Origin: Fredinandcohnia onubensis
GTDB lineage: Bacteria > Bacillota > Bacilli > Bacillales > Bacillaceae_L
Direction: 5' to 3'
Assembly: GCF_002734285.1 (NCBI RefSeq)
Contig: NZ_NSEA01000007.1
Coordinates: 1-56,766, forward strand
Length of the DNA: 56,766 bases
The position numbers were made by a program, and so were the translations under genes. The notes beneath the pieces are model-generated. The model searched no databases. It was not told the DNA's origin and saw only the letters and a list, made by a program, of their open reading frames with translations. Positions 8,041 to 16,639 of the stretch are shown here, piece after piece; the first letter of the stretch is position 1; every line of letters starts with the position of its first letter.

Positions 8041-9063
8041 TTATTTTAACTCAGCTAGAATTTCTTCTATTTTGGCAAGTTCAGATTGTAAACCGCCACC
8101 GCTTAGGTACCAAAGTACACCGTCAAGATAAACGATTCGTTTGTTTTGATAAGCTTTCGTTTTCTGAATGATTTTGTTTTCCATATCTTTGTCGATATTA
8201 GATTGATCACCTACCGCTGCGGTACGGTCGATTACGAATAATACTTCTGGATCAAATTCAAGAATTGCTTCAAACCCAAAGTTAGATCCGTGAGAAGATG
8301 ATGCAATATTATCTGTTACTGGTGTGAACCCATAAATGTCATAAATATAACCAAAGCGAGAGTCTTGCGCGAAACCAGATAATTTACCTTCATTGTACAT
8401 TGTCACTAAAGAAGTTTCATATTTGCTAGATAACGCCTTAACTTCTTCGATTGCAGAGTCGATTTTTGCGATGTGCTCTTTTGCTTCATCTTCTTTATCA
8501 AACATTTTTGCTGCTACATCTACAGATTTTAAGAATGTGTTCCAGTAGTCATCTTGTGAAGTTCCAACAAACACTACAGGTGCGATTTCGCTCAATTCCT
8601 CATAGTATGGGGATTGGCGGCCAGAAATGAAAATGGCATCTGGACCGATTTCAGCGATATCTTCAAGTAACGGTTCTTTTAATGTCCCAACATTCACATA
8701 ATCATCGCCCGCATACTCTTCGAGGTTTTCTGGTAAAGTAGAGTCTTGGGGAACACCAACGACACCTTCAACACCAAGCACATCTAACGTATCTAGAAAA
8801 CCATAATCAAATACAACAATCTTTTCTGGCATTGATTCAAATGTTACATCTTCAAAACTTACTGTACCCGCTTCTTCAGTTTCAGTTGAAGTAATTGTTG
8901 GTGAAATAGTCATTGGGTATTGACCTGTAGCTTCATTTGTTGCTTGTTCTCCTGCTACGTCTGTCTCATTTGCTTTTTCTTTTGTTGCCTCATCGTTATT
9001 GCCACAAGCTGTAAGCGCTACAGTTAGAGCTAATATTGCACTCGCAAATTTCCATTTCTTCAT
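8041..9063 (-). CDS. yclQ: Iron-siderophore ABC transporter substrate-binding lipoprotein (YclQ-like)
   Basis: A 340-residue lipoprotein with lipobox LTAC (C20), which would be anchored to the outer face of the membrane. The mature part is a two-lobed periplasmic-binding fold of the FepB/YclQ group: KIVVFDYGFLDTLD near 95, PDAIFISGRQS, FVIDRTAAVGDQ and YLDGVLWYLSGGG at the C-terminus closely resemble B. subtilis YclQ, the petrobactin-binding protein. Petrobactin or another catecholate is therefore the likely ligand. It has its own Fur-box promoter and terminator, unlike B. subtilis, where yclQ is contiguous with yclNOP. It would deliver ferric siderophore to the permeases encoded at 10062-11955. 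Confidence 0.9.
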   Translation of the reverse strand: MKKWKFASAILALTVALTACGNNDEATKEKANETDVAGEQATNEATGQYPMTISPTITSTETEEAGTVSFEDVTFESMPEKIVVFDYGFLDTLDVLGVEGVVGVPQDSTLPENLEEYAGDDYVNVGTLKEPLLEDIAEIGPDAIFISGRQSPYYEELSEIAPVVFVGTSQDDYWNTFLKSVDVAAKMFDKEDEAKEHIAKIDSAIEEVKALSSKYETSLVTMYNEGKLSGFAQDSRFGYIYDIYGFTPVTDNIASSSHGSNFGFEAILEFDPEVLFVIDRTAAVGDQSNIDKDMENKIIQKTKAYQNKRIVYLDGVLWYLSGGGLQSELAKIEEILAELK

Positions 9064-9111
9064 GTTGATTCCTCTCCTTATTTAAACATTATGTACTTTT
9101 TATACTAAAAA

Positions 9112-9142
9112 TGAGAATCATTATCACTGATAACAATTCTCA
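9112..9142 (-). promoter_or_regulatory. Two adjacent Fur boxes upstream of yclQ
   Basis: TGAGAATCATTATCA (9112-9126) fits the 7-1-7 Fur consensus TGATAATNATTATCA with one mismatch. TGATAACAATTCTCA (9128-9142) fits with two. They lie 49-79 nt before the yclQ start, implying iron repression. Confidence 0.8.
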
Positions 9143-9262
9143 TTATAGATGCATATAAAACTTCCGTCAATACAAAATAAAGAAATTTTTATACATTTTA
9201 GTGTAGATTTATTTAATATTCCGCATTTACTTGCATTCATTCCCTGCACACTCCCTTTTTAT

Positions 9263-9296
9263 AAAAAAGACCCAGAGAATTGATTCTCTAGGTCTT
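9263..9296 (-). terminator. Terminator of the yclNOP operon
   Basis: AGACCCAGAGAA and TTCTCTAGGTCT form a near-perfect stem with a 4-nt loop, followed on the minus strand by TTTTTT. Confidence 0.85.
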
Positions 9297-10065
9297 ATGC
9301 ATGTGAATTGAAGTAAACACAGATCCGACAACCATTTTGCTCTTGGATTGGGATATCCATATCGTAAATTTCACGTAAGGCATCGGAATTAATGATTTCA
9401 TGTGTAGGTCCATTTTTAACAAGCTTGCCATCTTTCAATGCTACGATTCGGTCTGAATATACAGATGCGAAATTGATATCATGCAAGACAATAACAACTG
9501 TTTTGCCAAGCTCATCAACAAGCTTACGTAAAATCTTCATAATTTGAACAGAGTGCTTCATATCGAGGTTATTCAATGGTTCATCAAGCAATACATAGTC
9601 TGTATCCTGAGCAATTACCATTGCTATAAAAGCACGTTGTCTTTGTCCACCTGATAATTCATCTAAGAAATTATCCTGGATATCGACTAAGTTCATATAT
9701 TCGAGAGCTTGATTAATGAATTTTTCGTCCACATCTGTAAGGCGCCCCTTTGAATAAGGGTAGCGACCAAATGCGACAAGCTCACGGATTGTTAACCGTA
9801 CATTTAAATAATTCGATTGTTTCAATATCGATACACGTTGTGCAAACTCAGAAGACTTCCACTTCTGCACATTATTTTTATCAAGTAAAACTTCCCCAGT
9901 ATCGGCATCTAATAAGCGACTTACCATCGAAAGAAGCGTGGATTTACCAGCACCATTCGGCCCGATAAACGATGTAATCGTACCTGGTTCAATTGTTATG
10001 GTTACATCCTCGACAACTGTCTTTTTACCAAAATACTTGGATAATCCTTTGATTTCAATCATCAT
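9295..10065 (-). CDS. yclP: Iron-siderophore ABC transporter ATP-binding protein (YclP-like)
   Basis: A 256-residue ATPase of the FecE/FhuC group. Walker A GPNGAGKST is at 35-43, followed by LSGGQRQR, Walker B YVLLDEP and the switch histidine in VLHDINFA. The C-terminal stretch IYDMDIPIQ and the segment AFIAMVIAQDTDY match B. subtilis YclP closely. It powers uptake through the two permeases encoded upstream. The start overlaps the stop codon of the second permease gene (ATGA type), showing translational coupling. A second ATG 3 nt later is an equally possible start. Confidence 0.92.
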   Translation of the reverse strand: MMIEIKGLSKYFGKKTVVEDVTITIEPGTITSFIGPNGAGKSTLLSMVSRLLDADTGEVLLDKNNVQKWKSSEFAQRVSILKQSNYLNVRLTIRELVAFGRYPYSKGRLTDVDEKFINQALEYMNLVDIQDNFLDELSGGQRQRAFIAMVIAQDTDYVLLDEPLNNLDMKHSVQIMKILRKLVDELGKTVVIVLHDINFASVYSDRIVALKDGKLVKNGPTHEIINSDALREIYDMDIPIQEQNGCRICVYFNSHA

Positions 10066-11012
10066 GCTGACCTACTTTCTTTTAATAGTAAGTAAATGAA
10101 GTAAATACCACCAACAAAATTAATGATGACACTTAATGTCGTACGTAGTTCAAAAATATGTTCAACCAGGAATTGGCCACCTACAAGAGCAATAACCCCC
10201 ATTAAGCTTGCTCCTAATATTAAAATGGAGTGCTTATATGTGACTAAATATTGATATGCGAGGTTTGCCACGATTAAACCGAAAAACGTAATAGGCCCAA
10301 CTAACGCAGTTGCCGTTGCAATTAACACAGATGATAGAATTAAAATATTCATGACCATCTTGTCATAATTCACACCCAGATTCATTGCATTTTCACGACC
10401 GAGAGACATGACATCTAACTTATCCATGATTAAATATCCGTAAAAAAAGGCAATTAATAAGATGCCGATCGCGATATATAACAGCTCTGCCTTCACATTT
10501 GTAAAAGTTGCAAATAAGCGATTTTGTAATGCTAAATATTCAACTGGGTCAATCATGACCTGTAAAAATGTCACGAGACTTCCCAAAAGCGTTCCAATTA
10601 TCATTCCTATTAATAATAGTAGATAGATTGGATGTTTATCGGACTTGAATAGGAAACGATACAAAATGAGTGCAAACAGTACCATTGCAAAGATTGCAGC
10701 ACCAAAGTTTAGATACTTATTTAAAACCCAAATAGACATGGAGCCCGCAAAGAAATAGATTAAGGTTTGAACGACTTCATACATTGAGTCGAGTCCCATA
10801 ACTGAAGGTGTTAGAATCCGATTTTGCGTGATCGTTTGGAATACAACGGTTGAATACGCAATCGCAATGCCTGTAACAACCATTGCTGACACACGAATCA
10901 TTCGTTTAGGGAATGCGTAGTCGAATCCACCTTTTAGATCATAGAATCCATAGAATAATATACAAACGATTGCGATGACGGCTAAGAGAATCAGTTTAGT
11001 ACTATTTCGCAT
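10062..11012 (-). CDS. yclO: Iron-siderophore ABC transporter permease (YclO-like)
   Basis: A 316-residue FecCD-family permease with about nine hydrophobic segments and the ATPase-contact region DKLDVMSLGRENAMNLGVNYD (about 192-212). It is the second of two permeases that would form a heterodimeric import channel. Its first codons overlap the end of the preceding permease gene by 11 nt, and its end overlaps the ATPase start by 4 nt. Orthology to YclO is inferred from order, size and the neighbours' close match. Confidence 0.9.
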   Translation of the reverse strand: MRNSTKLILLAVIAIVCILFYGFYDLKGGFDYAFPKRMIRVSAMVVTGIAIAYSTVVFQTITQNRILTPSVMGLDSMYEVVQTLIYFFAGSMSIWVLNKYLNFGAAIFAMVLFALILYRFLFKSDKHPIYLLLLIGMIIGTLLGSLVTFLQVMIDPVEYLALQNRLFATFTNVKAELLYIAIGILLIAFFYGYLIMDKLDVMSLGRENAMNLGVNYDKMVMNILILSSVLIATATALVGPITFFGLIVANLAYQYLVTYKHSILILGASLMGVIALVGGQFLVEHIFELRTTLSVIINFVGGIYFIYLLLKESRSA

Positions 11013-11955
11013 ATGCTCTCCCCCTAAATAACATAATTAAGAAGATCGCACTGCCGATTACTGCAACTGTTACATTGACTGGAATCTCGTAAGGATGGAC
11101 TATGATTCTACCTAAAATATCACAGATTAATAGAAACACAACTCCTAAAGCTGCTGTATGAGGAATTGTCTTTCGTAAATTATCCCCTAAATAAAGCGAT
11201 ACGATATTCGGTACAATTAATCCTAAAAACGGAATGACCCCAACCGTTAGAACAACAGTTGTTGAAATGATAGCTACTAAGACAAGACCGATATTTAAAA
11301 CAACCTTGTAGCTCAATCCTAGATTCTTCGCAAAATCCTCACCCATACCGGCAACGGTAAACTTATTAGCAAATATATACGCTAAAATAATAGTAGGGAC
11401 TGCGATATATAAAAGCTCGTAACGTCCTGCAATTATTAATGTGAAGCTTCCCATTAACCAAGACGAAATGTTCTGAATAAGGTCTGCTTCATATGCAAAA
11501 AACGTCGCGATTGATGATAAGATATTTCCATACATAATCCCGATTAACGGGACAAAAATCGCATCTTTGAATTTAATTTTATCTAGAATTTGCATGAAAA
11601 TTAATGTACCTACTAAAGCAAATGCAAAACTAAATATAATCTGCTGTGTGTAAGTTACATTTGTAAAGAATAGCATTGAAATTAATATCCCAAGCTTCGC
11701 TGCATCTAATGTACCTGCAGTTGTTGGGGATACGAATTTATTTCTGCTTAAACTTTGCATAATTAAACCTGCAATACTCATTCCTGCTCCCGCTAAGATA
11801 ATCGCCATTAATCGAGGAACACGACTTATTAAGAATATCTGCGTCTCATCAGATTCCCAATCAAGTAAGTCCATCGGTGTAATATCAATAGCCCCAATAA
11901 ATAGCGAAATGAAAGACAGGACAATGCCAATAATGATTAACATCCATAGTCTCAT
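11002..11955 (-). CDS. yclN: Iron-siderophore ABC transporter permease (YclN-like)
   Basis: A 317-residue FecCD-family permease, first gene of the operon. The segment GLIMQSLSRNKFVSPTTAGT (about 64-83) matches B. subtilis YclN almost exactly. GMGEDFAKNLGLSY (about 205) is the cytoplasmic loop that contacts the ATPase. About nine or ten membrane segments are present. A Fur box lies about 45 nt upstream, so the operon should be induced by iron starvation together with the separately transcribed binding protein. Confidence 0.92.
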   Translation of the reverse strand: MRLWMLIIIGIVLSFISLFIGAIDITPMDLLDWESDETQIFLISRVPRLMAIILAGAGMSIAGLIMQSLSRNKFVSPTTAGTLDAAKLGILISMLFFTNVTYTQQIIFSFAFALVGTLIFMQILDKIKFKDAIFVPLIGIMYGNILSSIATFFAYEADLIQNISSWLMGSFTLIIAGRYELLYIAVPTIILAYIFANKFTVAGMGEDFAKNLGLSYKVVLNIGLVLVAIISTTVVLTVGVIPFLGLIVPNIVSLYLGDNLRKTIPHTAALGVVFLLICDILGRIIVHPYEIPVNVTVAVIGSAIFLIMLFRGRAYAK

Positions 11956-11997
11956 TTGTAAATCCTCATAACATGTGTATTCTTAGCATGTGATAAA

Positions 11998-12012
11998 TGA
12001 AAACGATTATCA
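11998..12012 (-). promoter_or_regulatory. Fur box upstream of the yclNOP operon
   Basis: TGAAAACGATTATCA fits the Fur 7-1-7 consensus with two mismatches and is followed by TTA, extending the classical AT-rich palindrome. It lies 43-57 nt before the yclN start. Confidence 0.7.
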
Positions 12013-12070
12013 TTACTAATACTTTCATTATAAGTAAAGAATATTGTAAAATCAACCTAGAAATAAGAAT

Positions 12071-12097
12071 ACGGGCGGCCTCCCAATCGCCACCCGC
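12071..12097 (-). terminator. Probable terminator of bcp
   Basis: A GC-rich stem (GCGGGTGGC/GCCGCCCGT on the minus strand) is followed by ATTCTTATTTC, only a weak T-tract. It lies between bcp and yclN, both read leftwards. Confidence 0.45.
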
Positions 12098-12190
12098 AAA
12101 CCTTCGAACTGTTATTCCCACTACAGTTTAAGTTGATACATCGATGAGAGTTTCTACTTTTATTCTTATTATTTCACAAAACCTTCACAA

Positions 12191-12661
12191 TTATTGTAGG
12201 TGTTCTTTGATATATGTAAGAGCTTCTTCCACATGGCCTTTTACTGAAACTTTCCGCCATTCTTTTACAAGATTGCCTTCTTTATCAATAACGAAGGTGG
12301 AACGCTCGATTCCCATGTATTCCTTGCCGAAGTTTTTCTTAAGCTTCCAGACTCCATATTTCTCTGCTACTTCATGATCCTCATCTACCAATAATAGAAA
12401 GGGAAGATCATATTTATCGATGAATTTTTTATGACGCTCAAGAGAGTCAGTGCTTACACCAAGAATCACAGTATCAAGCCCACCAAAGCTTTCGTGTGCA
12501 TCCCTAAAATCACAGGCCTCTGTTGTACAGCCTGGTGTCATATCTTTTGGATAAAAATATAACAATACATTCTTCCCTTTAAAATCTGCTAATGAAACTG
12601 TTTCTCCGTTACTCGCTGTTGCTGTAAATTCAGGCGCCTTTTGTCCAACTTCAATTGTCAA
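12191..12661 (-). CDS. bcp: Thioredoxin-dependent thiol peroxidase (peroxiredoxin Q / Bcp)
   Basis: A 156-residue peroxiredoxin of the BCP/PrxQ class that reduces hydrogen peroxide and organic peroxides using thioredoxin. The peroxidatic cysteine C45 and resolving C50 lie in PGCTTEAC. The conserved FYPKDMTPG and the IERSTFVIDKEG segment are present. Full length. In B. subtilis the gene (ygaF) lies next to perR and gsaB. Here the siderophore, exporter and dehydrogenase genes have come between it and perR. A TCCTCC-type ribosome site precedes the ATG. Confidence 0.93.
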   Translation of the reverse strand: MTIEVGQKAPEFTATASNGETVSLADFKGKNVLLYFYPKDMTPGCTTEACDFRDAHESFGGLDTVILGVSTDSLERHKKFIDKYDLPFLLLVDEDHEVAEKYGVWKLKKNFGKEYMGIERSTFVIDKEGNLVKEWRKVSVKGHVEEALTYIKEHLQ

Positions 12662-12744
12662 TTTGATTACCTCCTGTTTTTTCCTATTAAGAATAGGTTA
12701 CATAATTTATAGGAGATATACAAATAATCAGGACGTTATTTGTT

Positions 12745-12934
12745 TTAACTTTATTCAGCAGAAGTCCCCTATTTCTATAAGTGGGGATGAATGCAATAAA
12801 AGTATACAATTCAGTCGGGGTTCAAATTCCGACTGAATAAAGTTAAAGCCTCCGGCGGATGCCACGATTTTTCAGCGGAAATTTTTCGAGCAAGCTCGAA
12901 AAAAATCGGGCGCAAATACGCCAAGGCGCATTTG
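12745..12934. mobile_element. Structured non-coding element resembling an IS200/IS605 end
   Basis: About 190 bp of nested hairpins without a gene. TTAACTTTATTCAG (12745-12758) is repeated inverted at 12833-12846. Inside, ATTCAGTCGG (12809-12818) pairs with CCGACTGAAT (12829-12838). Further right TTTTTCGAGC/GCTCGAAAAA (12882-12903) and CAAATACGCC/GGCGCATTTG (12913-12934) form two more stems. GTCCCC..GGGGAT and GGGGTTCAAATTCCGAC recall the 3' ends and guide-RNA regions of Bacillus IS605-type elements. No TnpA or TnpB is present. The assignment is by memory of such ends, not by search. It lies directly upstream of gsaB. Confidence 0.5.
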
Positions 12935-12991
12935 ATTGGTATTCGTGCTAAAATAGAATTGTTGATTTAAAAGCTAGGAGGAACGACATAA

Positions 12992-14278
12992 ATGAATTTT
13001 TCAAAATCAGAAGAGTTATATAGTGAAGCATTGGAGCATATCGTTGGTGGTGTAAATAGTCCGTCACGTTCATATAAGGCAGTTGGCGGAGGCGCACCTG
13101 TGGCGATGGAGCGTGCAAAGGGTGCTTACTTTTGGGATGTAGATGGGAATAAATACATAGATTATTTGGCTGCTTATGGACCAATTATTACAGGTCATGC
13201 TCATCCCCATATTACCGAAGCCATTACAAAAGCTGCTGAAACGGGTGTGCTATACGGAACACCTACTCCACATGAAGTAAAGTTTGCAAAAATGCTGAAG
13301 GAAGCTATTCCAGGGATGGATAAAGTTCGTTTTGTAAACTCAGGTACGGAAGCAGTTATGACAACAATCCGAGTGGCTCGCGCGTATACAAACAGAACAA
13401 AGATTATTAAATTCGCAGGCTGCTATCATGGACATTCTGACCTTGTACTTGTAGCTGCTGGTTCTGGCCCTTCAACATTAGGAACTCCAGATTCTGCTGG
13501 TGTCCCAAAGAGCATTGCACAGGAGGTAATCACGGTTCCCTTCAATGATATCGAACCTTTTAAAGAAGCTCTTGCTAAATGGGGTTCGGAAATTGCCGGA
13601 GTACTTGTTGAGCCAATTGTAGGGAACTTTGGAATTGTTGAGCCGAAGGAAGGCTTTTTAGAACAAGTCCTTGAGCTTTCTCATGAGGCCGGTGCTCTCG
13701 TTATTTTTGATGAGGTCATTACAGCTTTCCGTTTTATGTATGGAGGAGCTCAGAATCTATTAGGCATTACACCAGATTTAACAGCGTTAGGAAAAATCAT
13801 TGGTGGCGGACTTCCAATAGGCGCATATGGCGGTAAAAAAGAAATTATGGAACAGGTAGCTCCACTTGGCCCAGCCTATCAAGCAGGAACGATGGCTGGT
13901 AATCCAGCATCCATGCTTTCAGGAATAGCTTGTTTAGAAGTGCTTCAGGAAGAAGGATTGTATGAAAAATTAGATCGACTAGGTGCCATTCTTGAAGAAG
14001 GAATTTTACAGCACGCTTCTACCTACAATGTTCCTATTACAATTAACCGATTAAAAGGCGCATTGACGATTTTCTTTACGAATGAAAAGGTTGAAAACTA
14101 TGAGCAGGCAGAAAATACAGACGGCGAAATGTTTGGTCGTTTCTTTAAATTAATGCTTAGCCAAGGCATCAATCTTGCCCCTTCAAAATATGAAGCATGG
14201 TTCTTAACGATTGCACATACTGAAGAAGATATTATTGAGACACTAAAAGCAGTTGAATATGCGTTTAAGAATCTCTAA
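12992..14278 (+). CDS. gsaB: Glutamate-1-semialdehyde 2,1-aminomutase
   Basis: A 428-residue PLP enzyme of the class III aminotransferase family that turns glutamate-1-semialdehyde into 5-aminolevulinate for haem synthesis. The PLP lysine is K268 in [14 protein letters not shown]240 in [11 protein letters not shown] binds the PLP nitrogen; [11 protein letters not shown] (118-128) binds phosphate. The N-terminal VGGVNSPSR signature is specific for this enzyme. B. subtilis has two such genes (hemL and gsaB); the position beside bcp and ygaE marks this as gsaB. AGGAGG precedes the ATG at a suitable distance. Confidence 0.95.
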   Translation: MNFSKSEELYSEALEHIVGGVNSPSRSYKAVGGGAPVAMERAKGAYFWDVDGNKYIDYLAAYGPIITGHAHPHITEAITKAAETGVLYGTPTPHEVKFAKMLKEAIPGMDKVRFVNSGTEAVMTTIRVARAYTNRTKIIKFAGCYHGHSDLVLVAAGSGPSTLGTPDSAGVPKSIAQEVITVPFNDIEPFKEALAKWGSEIAGVLVEPIVGNFGIVEPKEGFLEQVLELSHEAGALVIFDEVITAFRFMYGGAQNLLGITPDLTALGKIIGGGLPIGAYGGKKEIMEQVAPLGPAYQAGTMAGNPASMLSGIACLEVLQEEGLYEKLDRLGAILEEGILQHASTYNVPITINRLKGALTIFFTNEKVENYEQAENTDGEMFGRFFKLMLSQGINLAPSKYEAWFLTIAHTEEDIIETLKAVEYAFKNL

Positions 14279-14290
14279 GTTATTTATTGG

Positions 14291-14317
14291 AAACCTGCCG
14301 TGGGGCAGGTTTTTTTG
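14291..14317 (+). terminator. Terminator of gsaB
   Basis: AAACCTGCC, a 4-nt loop and GGCAGG are followed by TTTTTTT, 12 nt after the stop codon. Confidence 0.9.
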
Positions 14318-14339
14318 ATTTCTAGCTCTATTTTAAGCT

Positions 14340-14441
14340 ATTGTCCATAAATTTTTATTATTAGCCGTATTTTTGATTTATTAGCCAAAAACCTAAAGCT
14401 AATAGCCGTATTTTAAATTTATCGGCCATATTTTTAATTTC
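14340..14441. repeat. 20-bp tandem repeat array, head ATTAGCC
   Basis: Five units start at 14340, 14360, 14380, 14401 and 14421, a period of 20-21 bp. The clearest unit is ATTAGCCGTATTTTTGATTT. It follows directly after the gsaB terminator. The remaining bases up to 14620 show no recognisable gene, only a ribosome site for the next gene. Confidence 0.8.
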
Positions 14442-14620
14442 CGCAACAGAAGAGAAAAAACTTTGTACCTTCAATAAAAACCAAATTACAACGGGCCTCG
14501 ACTAGGACATGTTTCTCTTGCTATAAGCATAAAATCATTGTATGATACTGTATTGGTTTAGATTATGGAGAAAAGGCTAATTATAAGTAAACAGCTTTTT
14601 TATAGAAAGGATTCGTATAA

Positions 14621-15697
14621 ATGAAATTTGGTGCCCGCATGTTAAAAACGGGAATAGCCATTACCCTAGCGTTAATGTTAGCAAAGCTTCTTGAATTACC
14701 TTCGCCGGTATTTGCTGGGATTGCTGCTGTTTTTGCGATCCAACCTTCGATATACCGATCTTATTTAACGGTGATTGAACAGGTTCAGGCCAATGTGATC
14801 GGTGCGTTCTTTGCAGTTTTGTTTGGAATGTATTTTGGTAATAATGCATTTATCATTGGACTAACGGTTGTGCTTGTTATCGCGATTAACCTGAGGTTTA
14901 AGATGGAAAAGACGATTCCAGTCGCAATCGTAACCGTCATCGCAATCATGGAGAGTCCTAGTGAACAATTTATAGAGTTTGCAAGCCTACGCTTTCTTGC
15001 AATCTTATTGGGGATATTATCCGCATTTTTAGTCAATCTTGTTTTTCTCCCACCTAAATATGAGAAAAAACTATATGACGCCATTGTCGAGCAATGCGAG
15101 GAAATCTTTAAATGGGTGCGAGTTAGTACAAGACATGCGTCTGAATATAATACGTTAAAAGATGATATCGATAAAATTAAAGAAAACATCATCCAAATTG
15201 ATCAGCTATTTCTTCTATATAAAGAGGAACGGAATTATTTTAAAAAGGTAGAATACGAAAAGTCTAGAAAGCTTGTTTTATTTCGACAAATGATCGTTTG
15301 TACAAACCGAGCATTAGACACACTAAAAAAACTACACAGGCATGAAAATGAACTACAAGATTTGCCGATACCGTTTCAGCAATTTTTTGTAAAAGAAATC
15401 GATGATCTCCTTCATTTTCACGAGCAGATTTTATTAAAATTTGTTGGTAAGGTAAAAGTTCAAGCCCCTGAAGAGCTAAAACAGGATTTTGCATTTGATC
15501 GAAAAAAGGTCATTGATACCTTGTTCGATCAACAAAAGCCACCGAATGAAGAAGATGAGGAAGCATGGTATCACCTGATGACACTTGCATCGGCCATCTT
15601 TGAATACTCTGAGCAACTTGAAAGATTGGATACATTGGTAGATAGCTTTCAAAGTTTTCACAATGAAGTGATTGTGGAGGAAGCGAATAAAGCGTAA
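14621..15697 (+). CDS. ygaE: YgaE-like membrane protein, aromatic acid exporter family
   Basis: A 358-residue protein with an N-terminal membrane half (about 1-150, six hydrophobic segments) and a C-terminal cytoplasmic helical half (about 155-358). This is the layout of the ArAE/FUSC-like family (DUF939). The conserved start PSPVFAGIAAVFAIQPSIYRS is typical of the B. subtilis YgaE group. Export of aromatic or other small acids is known for distant relatives; the substrate here is unknown. In B. subtilis it lies between gsaB and ygaD; here the app operon follows instead. AGAAAGGA precedes the ATG. Confidence 0.85.
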   Translation: MKFGARMLKTGIAITLALMLAKLLELPSPVFAGIAAVFAIQPSIYRSYLTVIEQVQANVIGAFFAVLFGMYFGNNAFIIGLTVVLVIAINLRFKMEKTIPVAIVTVIAIMESPSEQFIEFASLRFLAILLGILSAFLVNLVFLPPKYEKKLYDAIVEQCEEIFKWVRVSTRHASEYNTLKDDIDKIKENIIQIDQLFLLYKEERNYFKKVEYEKSRKLVLFRQMIVCTNRALDTLKKLHRHENELQDLPIPFQQFFVKEIDDLLHFHEQILLKFVGKVKVQAPEELKQDFAFDRKKVIDTLFDQQKPPNEEDEEAWYHLMTLASAIFEYSEQLERLDTLVDSFQSFHNEVIVEEANKA

Positions 15698-15728
15698 AAA
15701 ACAGCTAACACAAGTTAGCTGTTTTTTT
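15696..15728. terminator. Bidirectional terminator between ygaE and appC
   Basis: AAAAAACAGCTAAC and GTTAGCTGTTTTTTT form a perfect stem with a short loop between convergent genes. It touches both stop codons. Confidence 0.9.
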
Positions 15729-16617
15729 ATTGCTTCATCTTCGGGTCTAATGCATCCCTCAATCCATCACCCATTAAGTTAAATCCAAGCACGGTCAGCA
15801 TGATTGCAATTCCTGGGAAAATCATTGTCCACGGGGCCTGCGTTAAGTAATTCTTTGAATCAGCAAGCATTTTTCCCCATTCTGGATTTGGTGGCTGAGC
15901 TCCCATCCCTAGAAATCCGAGTGCTGCTGCTTCAATAATGGCAGTCGCAATCGCCAATGATGCCTGGACGATAATCGGCGCCATACTGTTCGGTAGAATA
16001 TGATGAAATAAAATTCTCCGGTCCTTCATCCCGACCGCCCGGGCAGCGGTTATATATTCCTCTTCCTTAACACTTAACACCCTCGAGCGAATCAACCTTC
16101 CAAAGTTCGGTACATTGATGATCGCAATCGCAATCAATGCATTTCGAAGTGACGGTCCAAGGATTGCAACAATGGCTAAAGCAAGTAGGATACTTGGGAA
16201 AGCTAGTAAAATATCAAACATTCGACTAATCAGGTTATCTACCCAACGACCATAATATCCCGCTAGGATTCCAAGTAAACTACCCACGATCGCAGAACCC
16301 ATTACAGCAAAGAAGCCCACCCGTAATGAAATTCTTGCCCCATAAATGATTCTTGATAAGATATCCCTTCCAAAATCATCTGTTCCAAGCCAGTGGTCAC
16401 TGGAAGGTGGTTGAAGTCGATTTGCTAGATTTTTCTCATCAATTCCTTGAGGCGCAATGAGTGGTGCAAAAATGGCAAGAATGATAAAAAAGAAAACAAT
16501 ACAAGTTCCCACAATTGCTAATTTATTTTTACGAAAGCTTCTCCACGCCTCTTTCCATGGAGAAATAACACCATCATTTTTTTTCATCGACATATCCGTT
16601 TGTGCTAACTCTGTCAT
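15727..16617 (-). CDS. appC: Oligopeptide ABC transporter permease (AppC/DppC-like)
   Basis: A 296-residue permease of the DppC/OppC type with a cytoplasmic N-terminus, a first membrane segment at about 32-54 and a further five segments. The ATPase-contact motif EEEYITAARAVGMKDRRILFHHILPN (about 183-208) is complete. It is the last gene of an operon in the order D-F-A-B-C, the same as B. subtilis app. It pairs with the AppB-like permease encoded 22 nt upstream. No defect was seen. Confidence 0.9.
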   Translation of the reverse strand: MTELAQTDMSMKKNDGVISPWKEAWRSFRKNKLAIVGTCIVFFFIILAIFAPLIAPQGIDEKNLANRLQPPSSDHWLGTDDFGRDILSRIIYGARISLRVGFFAVMGSAIVGSLLGILAGYYGRWVDNLISRMFDILLAFPSILLALAIVAILGPSLRNALIAIAIINVPNFGRLIRSRVLSVKEEEYITAARAVGMKDRRILFHHILPNSMAPIIVQASLAIATAIIEAAALGFLGMGAQPPNPEWGKMLADSKNYLTQAPWTMIFPGIAIMLTVLGFNLMGDGLRDALDPKMKQ

Positions 16618-16639
16618 CTAATCACCCCTTCCCTATTTT

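Noticed and set aside
12745-12934. Intact insertion sequence
   Set aside because: No transposase reading frame within or beside the element.
14785-15192. 135-codon minus-strand frame inside ygaE
   Set aside because: Shadow of the ygaE membrane half; no ribosome site or family resemblance.
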